64,000 nt of DNA, taken from contig NC_070565.1 of the NCBI RefSeq assembly GCF_026914185.1, positions 4,216,001-4,280,000 on the forward strand, written 5' to 3'. Position 1 is the stretch's first letter. Each line of letters begins with the position of its first letter. Shown in pieces: positions 1 through 13,300 of the stretch. This stretch comes from Puccinia triticina. Lineage: Eukaryota; Basidiomycota; Pucciniomycetes; Pucciniales; Pucciniaceae. The position numbers and the translations under genes are program-made. A model generated the notes under the pieces. That model was given only the letters and a program-made list of their open reading frames with translations. It was not told the DNA's origin and searched no databases.

Positions 1-1658
1 CATCTTACGGATTACTTATCATTGTACTTACAACTACGGACGTACAAGAGTTATTAAGAAGATTATCTGTGTTCTTATCCTTATTCGAGAGTTACTTGCG
101 GATTTTGTGCTTACAAAGTGCGGAGCTTTATTCACTTGCAGATTATTACTCTATAGATCAGGCTCAGTAGAGGAGTGCTGAAGGCTAGCGGAAAGTAGCA
201 GTGCGGAGCCAAGTTACCGACAATCACACAGCCCGGACATCAATATTCTTGAAGGAGGCGGTTAGCGGACTCTCTTCACCAACTAACCAGCTTTCTTTCT
301 CACAACGTGGTTGTGGTGATGGTGTCCACGTGGTGGTTTCCATGGAGCCTACACAATTATGGAGGTGTCCACAGGTGGAACCATGCCGTGGTGCATGGGT
401 GGAGCCAAACAACAATCATGGAGTTGTCCACAGGTGGAACCATGCCATGGGCAGAGCCAAACCATGCCACTACATACACTATTAATATGTCCTTGAGTCT
501 AATTCTATACTATGTACTATCATAATATCTCTACAGTATGTAATTATGCTTATGAACACAGTATAAGACTAGTAACTTTTGACTGAGTGCAGCTAGCCTA
601 GTGGTTCCAGTGAGTGACTAATGACCTGTAGAATTCAATTATGCAATAATACATCTAGAAATATGTCTCCTTCTCAATAGTAAACTGTGACTTTATGTGA
701 TTTGATACTTGAAACACATTTGGCACACCACAGCGGGTACCTGTCACACTTCAACACATAATTCTATGTGCCTGCAGGTTCCCATGGCGGGTGCCAGGGG
801 TTCTATTTTAGTAAAAATACATGCAGGGAGCTGCCCAACCCCTCTGCAAGACCAGACCAATCTTAATCCAATTTGTTTATCTATTTCCCTATTTCCGCAT
901 TGGCTACATCCACTTTGTAATGGTCTTAATTTACAATGGATGTTCAAATAATTATTTGAACAAAGCTTATCTCTATTGAGTGGAGTAAAATAGATGACAA
1001 AACATAACACTGAACAGTTGTTTTTTTGTGGATTTATGAAATTTCTTTATATTAGAAATGTGTCTTGATTTTCTCTCCTGCATCCATTTATTCATGATTA
1101 CTGGTGATCAAGCCAGCTTTTCCATCATCTTAGCACAAGTCCCTCAGCTTGGCATGAAGCACATTGGATGAAACGGTGACCCTACACTGCAGTACAGGGA
1201 GTGTTACACCCTGAAAACCAGATAGTATTCAATTTCACATCTGGTGAGATCCTTGGTGGTTGATAATGCACCAGCTTGCGCCATACCATGATCAAAGAAG
1301 CGGTAGAATACTGCGCTACATGATTGCTACATTTTGCACCCTGGAATGTGTACATACATGCGAGATTGATAAAAGCCTTAATATAAGGAAAGAAGATGAT
1401 GTATATGTTGTGCATGACTTCAGAGGTAAAATACAAGGATCAAAGGAATGGATAATGCCTTCAAAATTTGTGCTGCAGTTGGAGTTCAATAAAAATGATT
1501 CAATGAAACCGTTTTCATTTTTTGAAGTACTGTGAAGCTGAAGATGACAAAAAATTAACATGCGTCCGTTATCGGCACATGCGACACCAAAGCAAGCCTT
1601 GGTGAAAGGACCACTTTCCCAACGGGGTGTGGTTGGATTGACTCTAGTCAACTACCCA
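1..1658. other. Repeat-derived region without a recognised gene
   Basis: No ORF here looks like a conserved protein. A GTCCACAGGTGGAACCATGC motif occurs twice about 59 bp apart near 366 and 425. About 730-837 is a fragment, in opposite orientation, of the hAT-derived MITE found whole at 46301-46482: it shares the GCGGGTACC, TTCAACACATAATTC and GGCGGGTGCCAGG blocks. The ORF at 1260-1535 is unsupported. Confidence 0.5.
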
Positions 1659-3535
1659 TGTGCTGTGATGCTTCGACCATTTTCTTCCTATCACTGCGGT
1701 ACCCGACGCGACCCGCCCTCTCCGCGAGCCTGTTTCTCTATTATGAGTGACTTGGACCGCTAGATTGGACTTCCCTCGCGTCTGCTACGAGCATCCGTCG
1801 GCCAATCAAGGCCTGCGTCGGCGTGGGGTCCGAGAACCAGAAAGAAGGCTAGCACACTATGACTGGGTGGGCGCGCATAAAAGCTCCGTGCAGCCGCAAG
1901 AGTTGCCAAAGTCATTGAGGTGGGCTGGTATTCCATCAGTCCGACTCAAAATATCTCTTGCCATCACGGCAAGCTCTGGTGCGTTTTGATGTGGACTGCG
2001 ATGGAAATTCGGATGGTCTTTGGGATAGACCAGCCATCTTTGTTGGCTTCCGACGCCTATAAAAGAAGCAGTTTGGTCGTCACCCTCCACCCTTCTCCAT
2101 CCTCCATCAGCTATCGCTTTCAAACTCCACATCCCATCAGCATCCAAAACTTCCAGAACAATCTCCAGCCCACCGAAAATAATCAAAATCTTCTCCACAC
2201 GCGACGTGATCCCAATATTTTGCCTTTTCCTCACCAAAGCTAACAGCTTATAATCAGAGCATTCTTTGATTTTGATCAATAAAACAAAACCGTGAGTTCA
2301 GATTCATCAACCAATGTTCCTTCCTAGTGATCTGTATAACTGACTTATTTTTTCTTAATTGCTTTACAGTTTTTACTGATTTTCTTCTCTATTGAATACC
2401 CAAAGATGTTGCTCAATACCCCGCAGAGCTTGCTTCTCCTCAAAGAATGCAATTCCATCATTGATTCAGAGGGCAGTCAGAGCCCAAGAGCCAGACTTGG
2501 ATCCAAAGCCGCGCTTTTTTCAACCCCACTGAAGCCTTCACTTTTGCGTACCGCCCCGGTCGAGTCAATCATCCAGCGGAACCATTACCGACACGCAAAG
2601 GTTGAGCTTGGCTTATACCTTCTGCTTGATTCGGACCCAATGCTAGACGGCGACAATCTTCCCAATCTACGTTCTGCAGGACACCAATCCTCTTCCTCTA
2701 CCGGAAACTACTAGCTCGATTGCGCGGAGTCAGAAACATCAATCTCATTCAATGATCCAAATGAAATACCTTCTCACCTTTACAACCCTCCGCGGCTGCC
2801 CATGATGCAATTGCTCAAGAACTGGTGGCGATACCGTTAAAGCAAATGATTTGAAATAATCATTCCGAGACCCAAAACGTCTCACCCTCGGAGCCCTTCG
2901 ACATTGCACTCCAATCCTGAATTGTTGGGTGCTGCGTACCCAGGCGCCCCAACATTTCATGCAGGGGACATGCAACGCCTCAGGAAGGAGAGATAATGCG
3001 GACCACAGCCGCATTCCCTTGAACTCCAAGCCCGTCGATTGTGGAAATCCTCGTTATCTGTTTCTTCAGCATCAAATCAAGTCTCCGAAAACGATTCGCG
3101 GCTCCAGAGAATTTACGAATCAGTCAAATTTCATCGGATCGAGAACAATCCTTAAATCGTTAATGCCATTGCCAGTGTCTCTCAGCATCTGTCTCTGTCT
3201 CTCTATTTGTTATTTTCTGTCTCTTTTCTTGTTCCTCAGTTTCTGTCTTCCCTCATACCTGCACCCTAATGCCAGTATTTTTCAGCATCTGTCTCTGTCT
3301 CTTTATGTTCTGTTCTGCCTCTTCTCCTGTTCCTCAGTTTCTGTCTTCTTTCTTCCTCATATATGCATTGTGCTTTCCGTCTCTGTCTCTGTGTTTCTCC
3401 TTGTTATCTGATCCATAAATTCATTTTCATCCTCCTGAGCTCCAAAGTTTGATTTCGCAAGAGGCATTTCCGACAGGGCCTTCCTGCTCCGGGCGCGCCG
3501 CGCCTGTCAAAAGTAGGAATATTGAGATGTGAATA
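1659..3535 (+). repeat. Tandem repeat unit, copy 1 (about 1.9 kb)
   Basis: First of two diverged, head-to-tail copies; the second is 3889-6445. Shared blocks appear in the same order: a GTGATGCTTCG start, GGGTGGGCGCGC, a GGTGGGCTGGTATTC block, CACGGCAAGCTCTGGTGC, an ATG-led ORF beginning MLLNTP, a pyrimidine-rich CTGTCTCTGTCT-type tail, and a GGCGCGCC-containing end. This copy has a good TATA box (TATAAAAG) near 2058, about 340 bp before its ORF. By eye the copies look roughly 75-80 percent identical in the best blocks. It may be a mobile element or a local duplication; no transposase, reverse transcriptase or long terminal repeat is visible. Confidence 0.7.
2406..2714 (+). CDS. Short ORF in repeat copy 1, unknown protein (102 aa)
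   Basis: I do not recognise this protein. Its start, MLLNTPQSLLLLKE, is matched by the ORF in the downstream copy (4631-4864), as are the internal stretches LSTPL/FSTPL, QxxHAKVELGLY and the tail QSxSSTGNY (the last in another frame of the downstream copy). No transmembrane segment is clear. A TATAAAAG box lies about 340 bp upstream. Conservation between two diverged copies is the only sign of coding function, and the downstream copy is frameshifted, so it may be a decayed element gene. Coding status is uncertain. Confidence 0.3.
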   Translation: MLLNTPQSLLLLKECNSIIDSEGSQSPRARLGSKAALFSTPLKPSLLRTAPVESIIQRNHYRHAKVELGLYLLLDSDPMLDGDNLPNLRSAGHQSSSSTGNY

Positions 3536-3888
3536 TATGACATAATACAGTTTTTCACTTGAGTATGTTGTGAAAGAGGGTGTGGGTTGGGATATTCTTT
3601 TCGAGCATCAAACCCGCGGTGGTCTCCGGGAGATTCTTTTCGGAGAGACTCTTGTGAGCTTGTTTGATGGGAGTGAAAATAACCGGATGGCGGATTGAGC
3701 TCGAGATCTCAATGATATATCCACTGAGTGTCCACTTAGATTTCTCAACAACTCATTTTTGTACATATTTATTCTAATCCGGTACCCAGTGCCATTACAG
3801 CAATTCGCACTAACAGCACCAGGCTTGTCTCCATCAGAATGAACCTCTCCTGCGGGGTGCTGATAACTGAATTCTACCCAGCCACCCA

Positions 3889-6445
3889 TATGCCAGTGGC
3901 GTGATGCTTCGGCTATTTTCTTCTTATTACTGCGGCGCGCCAGCCTGGCTTTCTATGTATAATGAGATCTCGGAACGCGTCCCTTTACCGCCAAACGCAT
4001 CGCGTTTCCCCTCGCGTCTGCTACTCGCATCCGCCGGCCAATCAAGGCCCGCAATCCAAGCATTCTAGAAAAGACAATACATATGAATGGGTGGGCGCGC
4101 TTAGAAAATCCGCAAAGCTGCAAGAGTGTCCAAGTCATTCAGGTGGGCTGGTATTCAATCAGTCTGACTCAAGATCTTTCTCAAAATCACGGCAAGCTCT
4201 GGTGCATTTTGATGTGGACCATGACGGAAATAAAGATGGTCTTGGGGATAGACCGGCCATCTTTCTCAACTTCGGACACCTGTAAAAGAAGCACTCCGGT
4301 CCTCACCCTCCTCCATCCTCCATCTGCTATTGCTTTCAAACTCCACATCCCATCAGCATCAAAACCCTCCAGAACTATGTTCAGTCCACCAAAAAAAGAA
4401 GCAAAATCATCTCTGGCCCTCGTGGCATGATTCCAATATAAGTTTTTCTCACCAAAGGTAGCAGCATATTAAGGACAATCAGAGCCTTCTAAGCTTTGCC
4501 AATACAAAAGAACAGGGAGTCCAGATTAATCAAACAATGTTTTTCCTTTCTCTATACTATAGCTGGATCTTTCTTGATTGTTTAACAGATTGACACCTGT
4601 ATTTTTTGTTTCTCTCTTGAATAAATAAACATGTTGCTCAATACCCCAAAGAGCTTGCTTTTGCTCAACACAAGTGATTTCATAACTATTTTTGAAGCCA
4701 GTCAGATCCCAAAAACCAGAATTGGATACAAAGTTGCCCTTCTTTCAACCCCACTTGAGCCTTCATTTTTGTGCACTGCCACAGTCAATCCAATTATCCA
4801 GTGCAATCAATACCAACATGCAAAGGTTGAGCTTGGCCTATACCGTCTTGGAACCAATGCATGACAGAGGCAGTCTTCCCAATCTACTTTCTGGAGGACA
4901 CCAATCCCTCTCCTCTACTGGAAACTACTGGCTTGATTGCTTGGAGTCAGAAACTTCAATCTCATTCAATGATCTAAATGAAATAACCCTCACCCCACCT
5001 TAACAACCCTCTACATCTGCCAATGATGCAATTGCTGGAAACACCTTTAAAGAAATATTTTTCAAGTAATCATCCTCAGAACTTTGACATCTCACAGCCA
5101 GAGCTCTTCAACATTGAATTCCAATCCAGGATATTTGAGTCATGCATAGCCAGACACCACAAAATTACAAGGTGGGAACATTCAAAGCAATTCTTGGAAA
5201 GGAGAAAAATGTGGATCAATTGGCCCCAATTGTCAGATTCTCCAACCTGTTGCAGACAGCAGTGTGAAGCATTTCAAACATGACACAAGCTACCTTGCAC
5301 AGCCTGGTAATCCACAGAGTTTCAGCTCCTTGAATATCCAAGGAATGAAACTAACCTCAGCCTCTTCCTTGGAATATCCAGGCAAAACTTTCCACAGGTA
5401 TCTGAGGGAACAGGCCCAAGCCTCACAACCCACTGAAGGCAGAGGCAAGACCAAGGCACATGAGATGGGCGGAAAGGCCACATTTTGAGTACTTAAGGAG
5501 GCACTGTCAGCCCATCAGACCACTCCCCAGGCTAACAGGTCATCTCAACACAATCATTATATTACTGGCAGAAAGAAGTACTTTGCCAGTGTTAACCACC
5601 AGACTGAGTCTTAATAAAATTAGGTACATAGATATTGATGCCCAGATGATTAGAAAGAATAGTGCTAATGCATGACCAATGCAAACTGCAGGCATTGACT
5701 GATAGCATCATCTGAACAAGCTTAGTTGAACAAAAGAGACCACTGGACCAGCCATTCTTGTCAACCATCATTGAGGTGAGCAGATCAACCTACCCCAGTT
5801 CTCAACAAAGAATTAGATTGGCTGACCTGGAGGGATCAACTGTCAAGATTGGTCACAGATCTTCCTTTGTTCTCTCTATCATTTTTCTCCCAAAACCCTT
5901 TTCAACAAACTCCCTCATCTCAGTCAACCATTAAACAAACTCCCTCATCTCAGTCAACCATTACATTTTATCTTAAGCTGGCCAAGAAGCAAAAAATCTG
6001 TTCTGCTCTTAGTTGCTTGGAATTTTACACCAATTTGGACACCCTTCTTATCTATTCTTCAAACATTTAATTAAAATCCATTTTCAGCTGCAGAACATTT
6101 ACCCATCAACTTTTATTGGATTCAGATTGATCCTAAAATTCTGTATGTCCTCACTGCCAAGCTGGCTTCTGTTGTTGTATTTTTTATGTGTTATGTTATG
6201 CTATTTTCTGTTCCTTCTCCTCCTACTTCCATCTGTTTCTCTGTTCCTCCCTTCTGTTTCTGTGATATCAAATGTCTCTCCTTCTGATCTTACCACATCA
6301 TTAGAATATTTTCAATTCAAATTTCACCACCCTGAACTTCCAAGTTTTTTTTTGCAACAGGCCTACAGGAAGGGCTGATATTAATGCAGGCCAGATTTCT
6401 GAAAGAGTCTCTGTGCTACCGGCGCGCCACACCTGCCAAAATCAG
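3889..6445 (+). repeat. Tandem repeat unit, copy 2 (about 2.6 kb)
   Basis: Diverged second copy of the unit at 1659-3535. It is longer, mainly after its ORF (about 5000-6300). The promoter TATA of copy 1 is replaced by CTGTAAAAG near 4283. GGCGCGCC occurs near both the start (3934) and the end (6421) of this copy. A CTCCCTCATCTCAGTCAACC stretch is directly repeated within about 5908-5960. Confidence 0.65.
4631..4864 (+). pseudogene. Frameshifted counterpart of the 2406-2714 ORF
   Basis: This 77-residue ORF begins MLLNTPKSLLLLN, like its partner in copy 1, but stops early after HAKVELGLYRLGTNA. The homology then continues in another frame: the ORF at 4692-5003 carries the GHQSLSSTGNY tail. 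That points to a frameshift in the second half. Function unknown. Confidence 0.35.
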
Positions 6446-7279
6446 TGTTTGCCTGTTGTTGATGAGATGAAGTTTTCCACATTATATCAACATCACATTG
6501 TCCTGCATTTGAGGTTAACTTAACCTGTTGATTTGGCACATTGTCTTCAAAATATACAGCAGAACAATACTTTAAATGTAACATAAAAATTTGATCATTA
6601 GACATTGGAATGGTGATTCCAATAGTGCCAGGAGTACACAGTCATTTGTAGAATATTGTTGCAACAGCTGGACTGATTCCTGTACAGTATTTAGGTCACA
6701 TACCCACTGGGGTTGGAAATCCAGATCTCATCAAGAAATCCAATGTGGGACTGGAGTCACACAGGGCAGTATGTTCCTTCACCTTAGATAATCTTTTGTT
6801 CAGCTGCTCAGCATGTATCCCATACCCAGGGCCACCTAAGGAAAATATAGCAACAGAAGCACAGATTCAAGAAAAGAAGAAAAACCTGATGCCTTGGTCT
6901 GCAATCTCACAATTTTCACCTTGTTTTCCTGGGTGCCAGATTCAGGAGATCAGAATAAAAAGCAGATTTTTTGTTTCCTGTTTCAAAGTTTTGAAGGAAC
7001 AGCTTGTACAGCGTAAATTGAATTGGGGCTTTCAAGGAGAAGGGTGAATTGTCCCTCATTGTTCACAACAACTCAATTCCTGCGGATTGACTTTGCCATT
7101 TAGGTAGGTGTTTGTGCATCTATTTGGGTTGACTCGATGTATGTCTCGTGTTCTGAAGTGCCACAGACGGCCTGTACAATTGATTGCCTCGACTGCCTGC
7201 GTATATAGTTCAAGACAATTTAGCCAACATCCATTGGACAATTCAAAGTTGCTTATTGCCCAAAAAGCCAATCTTTGCT
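6446..7279. other. Intergenic stretch, no gene seen
   Basis: Only short overlapping ORFs on both strands, none recognisable. It lies between the end of repeat copy 2 and the duplicated 3' end of RIO1. Confidence 0.5.
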
Positions 7280-7610
7280 GAAACTGGCTTCAACAGCTTG
7301 GTCGGTGTGCCTTGTCATTTAGATCATTCCTCAAGTCGCAAGCACGTCAGGTCACAGAATAAGTATACACAATTGGTAGAGTTGATATTTCATCATTACA
7401 GAGGGCAAAGTGCGGGGGTGTAAAGAAAGATGGCTTTGATAATGCACTACTTTTTACCAGAAGACTTGGCGACCAAACGTTTTTTAGTACTTTTGGGTAT
7501 TTTCTGCTTTCGTTTATCGCGTTGCTGCTCTTTGACCAACAGTTTACGTTCCTTTTTTGCCTCTTTGGATTCAAATCGATGTCCGCGAGGTTTAGAGTCA
7601 AATAGAGAAG
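7280..7610. repeat. 331-bp duplicated fragment of the RIO1 3' end
   Basis: This is a near-identical direct copy of 7611-7941, which contains the last part of the RIO1 coding sequence and its 3' flank. The two units abut exactly, with the junction at 7610/7611. The only difference I noticed is AGCACGTCA against AGCAAGTCA. Because RIO1 runs on the minus strand, this copy lies beyond the functional stop. It holds a promoterless fragment encoding the lysine-rich C-terminus. The near-identity implies a very recent duplication or an assembly artefact. Confidence 0.95.
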
Positions 7611-7777
7611 GAAACTGGCTTCAACAGCTTGGTCGGTGTGCCTTGTCATTTAGATCATTCCTCAAGTCGCAAGCAAGTCAGGTCACAGAATAAGTATACA
7701 CAATTGGTAGAGTTGATATTTCATCATTACAGAGGGCAAAGTGCGGGGGTGTAAAGAAAGATGGCTTTGATAATGCA

Positions 7778-9873
7778 CTACTTTTTACCAGAAGACTTGG
7801 CGACCAAACGTTTTTTAGTACTTTTGGGTATTTTCTGCTTTCGTTTATCGCGTTGCTGCTCTTTGACCAACAGTTTACGTTCCTTTTTTGCCTCTTTGGA
7901 TTCAAATCGATGTCCGCGAGGTTTAGAGTCAAATAGAGAAGGGTCGTCTTCCTCATCGGACTGCCCATCCGACTGATCGGCCCCGGAGTTAGAATCCGAA
8001 GATCGATCGTCAACAGCCTCGTCTTCGGGATGATTATCCTTGGCTAGATTAGTTTGCTTTGGTTGGATATTCTGTTGGGACGATGGGGCAAGCCCGGCGA
8101 GGCTTGCATAAATCAGTTGCTTGCCCTCCCCCTTCCTCAATTTTTCGACATCTCGTTCAGCGTCGTAGACTTCGTTAAGCGTTCGAGGAATGTAGGCATG
8201 TCGGAAGACGGCCTCGTCGTTACTATTTTGTGCGGATTGCCCATGATCTGAAGTGGCCTCGGTGGCTTCATGGATACCGTTCACCATTTCAACGCTAGTT
8301 CTCATTGGAGGGACGCTTTGCGGCTCAGGTGCAGATATCAGCTGCTGAACAAGCTCGATTAACTCGCCTTCGGTTTGGAGTGAGATGGACTTGTCGGTGA
8401 CAAAATCGAAGGTACGCTTGAGGCCTAAAGTGGGCACACCCAGCCGGGCGAAAAACAGGTCCACGTTGGTAAGGTCAGATCGCAGAAAATCGTAAGCAGA
8501 GGGGTGATCATGTTCGACTGATTGGGAGACATCGATTATGAAAAGATGATTATCGTGATATCTTCAAGAAAGGGCGAGTTCAAGATCCACAATAGCTCAG
8601 TCATATGACGGTCTGCGGAGAAAGTGCGAGGAATAAAGACGTACAGAATATTATATTCACTTAAATCAGCATGTACCAGTTTGCATTGATGGTACATAAT
8701 CCGGACCACGGCCAACAATTCCCAATAAAGCTGTTCTAATCCTTCCCCCAAGCCAGGCAGGGCGGCATCCTTGAGACGTGGGCTTGGCTTCCATCCACCA
8801 TCATCTTCCAAAGCTAAAAATTCCATGACTAGCACGTTCGATCGGACTTCTACCACTCGAGGACAGCGGATCTTTTTTTCATACAGACGTTTCAGGTTCC
8901 GCATCTCTTTCTCGGCCCATAGTTTGACCATCTTTCGCGGATTTCGTTTAGCATATCCTGACCTGAATCTGAATTCTCCGGTTACGTATCGATCTCGATC
9001 TTTGAAGACTAAAATACTGGTCTTGTAAATCTTCATCGCAAGACTGATCCCACTCTCTAATGGCGTAGCGGTAAACGGATCAACGAGGGCGATTGCATGG
9101 TATACATTTGCTTCTTTCCCAGTGGAGATACAGCCTTCAATTCGGTCCACCAAGCCACGTCCAAGCATCTTGAATAGTACGAGACGGGTACGTGGATCGA
9201 GGACCTGCTCGTTGGTAGCTCGGTCGGCTCGGTCGACATGATTGAGTCTCTCAAAGCCACCTTTACGAGTTTGGGTGGTATTCACGTCCCCAAGACTCAG
9301 CTTGTCGGCAAATTTCGAGGATAACGATAATAGCTGATCATTCACTTTGTCTTTCCGGATTACAGTGGTGTTTGGTGTGACGGTAGAGGGATCAAGTGCA
9401 GTTGCAAATCTCTTTTGATTGGTTGCCGGTAATACTGTCGGTGCCGTTGCCGTTCGCTGAGAATGACGGTTTTGAGTCGTGACTGTGACAGTTTGTCGAA
9501 GACGGTTATACCTCTTTGTGAGATCTGGTTGGTTGTTTTCCCAACGGGCATGAGTAGGGATGTGAGAAAAATTGCGTCTTTTCTCGGAAATTCAACTGGC
9601 ATGATGCTTACCTCCAGCGAGTGTTTCCCAATCTTGCCCGTTGACAACATCCAAGTCCTGTTCGAAAAATTCGTCCTCGCAATTCTCATCATCATCCAAT
9701 GAGGCATCAGACTCGTCTTCAGAGGCCTCATGTTCGAGGTGGTAAATTAGAGCATTCGTGGCGAGAGGGGTAGTGGTCGAGTCTTGTATATGTTTTGGAG
9801 GATCGGATGGTTGTCTGTTGGTTTCCTTCAAATCCTCAGGAGCATCGTCAAACTGCCCACTTTCAATTGCCAT
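7778..9873 (-). CDS. RIO1: RIO1-type serine/threonine protein kinase
   Basis: Three exons fit: 9873-9612, 9524-8645 and 8561-7778, giving 641 codons plus TAG. RIO1 is an atypical kinase/ATPase needed in the cytoplasm for final maturation of the small ribosomal subunit. Visible motifs in order: the ATP-binding loop STGKEANVY (about residue 221), the catalytic lysine in LAMKIYK (about 252), the catalytic loop LVHADLSEYN (Asp about 374) and the metal-binding IIDVSQSVEHDHP, which is rebuilt only when the 83-nt intron 8562-8644 is removed. The first intron (9525-9611, 87 nt) splits an Asp codon. The N-terminus is acidic, with runs of D/E. The C-terminus has an acidic linker and then a basic tail, as in other RIO1 proteins. 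At 641 aa it is longer than yeast Rio1 (about 480). The start is the first ATG of the acidic N-terminal exon. Confidence 0.96.
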
Positions 9874-10389
9874 TTCCCGATTGTTTGCGCCAAGTGTGGA
9901 ATGTGTAGGACCTCACCGTTGCGGCGGCCTACTGTGGGTCAGCCATATTGAATACAGGCTCATATGCATATTCATCTGGTCATCCATCATGCCGTCCTCA
10001 CGACCCATCAGCCTCCTATGGCTTTTCCTGAATCAACAGCCCTAAAGATTGATGGATACCAGTACATCAAGCTACATATGTCCTTCTGATTGTTATCAAT
10101 TTCAGTAGTAGCTTTCACCGTAGAAATTTAAAGAACTTTGGAGCCGTTTACAACCAACGTTTTCCATATGAAATAGTTACTCTGTTTGCTCAGGAGTACC
10201 CAAACTGGTAAAAAGAATCAAAAAAATTGTTAAGAAACACCTCTGTATAATTATTCTGGGTGAAGCCCCCTGGCATGTTATAGACTAGGAGAGTCATATC
10301 TGTTCAAACTATAACATTGTGGAAAACAATCAAACATGAAAAGGATATTCTTTTAGGATTGGAGGATGTGGCACCTCAATTGCACATTT
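9874..10389. other. RIO1 upstream region
   Basis: Intergenic sequence between the RIO1 start and the 3' end of the minus-strand pseudogene. It presumably holds the RIO1 promoter. No TATA box or defined element is convincing. Confidence 0.5.
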
Positions 10390-13300
10390 TCAATGTTCTT
10401 CTTTTTTTCTTCCTGTATTTTTCCGTGTGTTTTTGAGGAACATCTCAATTTCATCTAGAAAGTCATCAAAGGTGTCAGGTTGATATCTCTTTGGCGAAAT
10501 TATTTGTTGTTCTAACACTATCTCTTCATACCAGTACCCAAATAGTAACAGTGAAATCACATTTGCGCTGTTCTTTGATAGTTTTTCTGATTTGGCAAAT
10601 TGCTTTGATAAGTATTTCTGAGGGCTCCCAAATAGCTCTTCAGGTGGCTGAAAAGATGGAGGTGGAAATGGGATTTTAACCCACCCAAAAATAGGTAAAC
10701 TATATTTAGTGTGATTAAACAAAACATCCAGAAACCATTCAATCAATATGTTATTATTCTGGATAATTTTGTCTTGTAAAATTTCACTGGCAATGATCTG
10801 CAAAACATTGAGAGACTCTACAATCTGAAAGATACGGTGTTCAAAGAATTGAATTTGATGATTCTTTTCTCTTTTACTATTCTCAAGCTCAATGGATGAA
10901 ATCAAAACCTCACGATTGATGCTGCTTTGGCCATTGGAAAGGGGAATGAGATGGATTGGTGAACCTTTCAAGACGACTTGGTTCTCAGGAACTAAATCAA
11001 AGCGACTTCTTTTAACAAGCTCTCTGACATTGCACCAGGGGAGATATGTTCCCACTCCCCAGGGAGTGCCAGAGCTGAATTTTATGTGAGTTTTGGTTGG
11101 ATGTGGGCCTGATGTGGATTAGTAACGCATCACTAAATGAATTGTAAAGTGGATGTAGAACTGATTCAGAAGTCAGTCAGAATTGTTTTGGGACTCAACA
11201 CAATGTTGTGTGGAATTCTCTTGTTTTCTAGGTACAACTGGAGGAAAAAATATGATGAAATGATATTTTACCCAAATCCAACTCATCAATTGCTCCTGTT
11301 TGCTGATGTTGAAGGATAGAAAAGCAAAATTGACATTCTAAAATGTAATTCCTCTGAAAAAATGGGTTTCTTGTAATTCACATCATATGCCCTGATGTAC
11401 AAAATTAAAGTAAAATTCAACTTGGTATTATTGGGTTTAGAATTTTGGAATGTGGTTATAATGTTGCGGTAAAAGTAGTGAAACCCATTTTATTGGAAAT
11501 GCGGGAATTGATTTGAATTTGGCTAAAAAAAATGGTGAAAAACTTTTTCAATAGGGTGAAACTCTGATTTAAGTCAAGGTTGGACTGCAGTGCCACTCCA
11601 GTTTGACCAGATATCCTTGCCTCCTCACAAAAATGATCTGGTGTATTTTGCTTTTTTTTGCTTTTCAAAATCCACATGTGCACATGCAAGTGAACTTTTT
11701 TGCACTTTGCCAATAGTCACCCTGATGTACGCGCGTAAATTGATGTAGAAATATCACAGGATGGGCCTTTCACGGCCACATGAAAAGTAAAAGCTTTGCG
11801 TTGAGACACCAATTGTCCCCCTGATGTACGCGAGTACATGAGGGGGACAATATCAGAGGCTGGACCTCTCACATCTCCACAAAAAGGACACACTGGTCAC
11901 AGAGCCAAGAAAGGCCTATATTCTGGTGGAATTCTAGATGAGTTCTGGATGATTTCTTGGTAAGTTATGGTTTATTTCAGGATGATTTCCAGCTGATTTC
12001 CACAGCTGACTTCCAGTCTTTTTCATACCTATCCAATTCTTATTTACCAAAGGCCTCCAGCACAGTTATGGAAAAACGTTATGGTAGGGCACTCCCTGGG
12101 GAGTGGGAACATATCTCCCCTGGTGTTGGTCTTGAATTTCTCCCTTACTTCCTTGGTGATACCCAATGCAAAACGACTTCTAAATGAATTGAGCAAGCCA
12201 AATAGTCGCCGATTCTCAAGGTGATGAATTGTTGAGAATCAAGTTTGATGGGTAGTAAAAAAATCATCTTCTGGATAATCAAACTTGACAATAACCTTAT
12301 GTTTCTCAGGATTTAGTTGGCTTTCACTCAGCTCAGCCATTAGGTCCCAGTAAATCTTGTGGTGATCTTGATGTCTGAGGTCTAAACTATCAAGCTTCAA
12401 ACCGACTGATTCATAAAAACCGCCTAGCAAGGAGAGAGCTACTTCAAAATAGTTGTAGGGAGTGGGGAGTTTCCATTCAACCAGTACTATTGAAAGGACT
12501 TTCTGGATCCTACCGAATTGTGTCCTACTTAGTGTGGCTGTCCATGAGGTGCTCTTGAACCACCCCAGCAGCGGGAGGCCATCTTCAGTTTCTTCAAACA
12601 AAATACGCTCCAACCATTTCATCAACTCAGTATCCTCCATCCGGCATCCCAAAAGTTTGCTCTCTACACCATGGAACCTGGCCAATCTACGAAAATATTC
12701 CAACGGTTCAAAAATTCTTGTAATTCATGTTTTCATCTGAGCTACTTCTACTGGTTGAATCACGTAATAGTTTTCAGGATCTGAAGAAAGCTGATAAGTT
12801 AGGATACTTATTGGATTCCTGTTTACTCGAATAGTTTTATAATTTCTTTGTGGATCAGCTAACAGATAGTTAATTTCCTTCAATCTTCCATCAAATTTAT
12901 CAAGAAATTCTTTCATCCGTCCTGAATTGTCAGTATCTCCAGTGATCTTTTTTGCTATTGAAAAAAGCGGGTCCCATTTAGGATCTGAGCTCATGATTTC
13001 AAAATCACCAGGTTTGTGGTCATATGCAGACTTCCTCAGTTCATTTGCCTGGTTTATCGAGCTGGCTGAGGTAGGATGACCCCACTCGCCAATTCTTTTT
13101 GTTCTTTTGAAGGGTGGGTTTTCCCGGTGAATTTCTGTTCCATGGCCATCTCTTGATTGCTTTTTTGAAGCCAAGGCATCTTTGACCTGAAGTGTACTTT
13201 GGCCATGATCATTAGGCACTACAAACTCAGGTTGAGAAGGTAGGGCTGGAATACAAAAAAAAATCAGTCCAATTGACAGACAAAGCTCTACTCTCACAAG

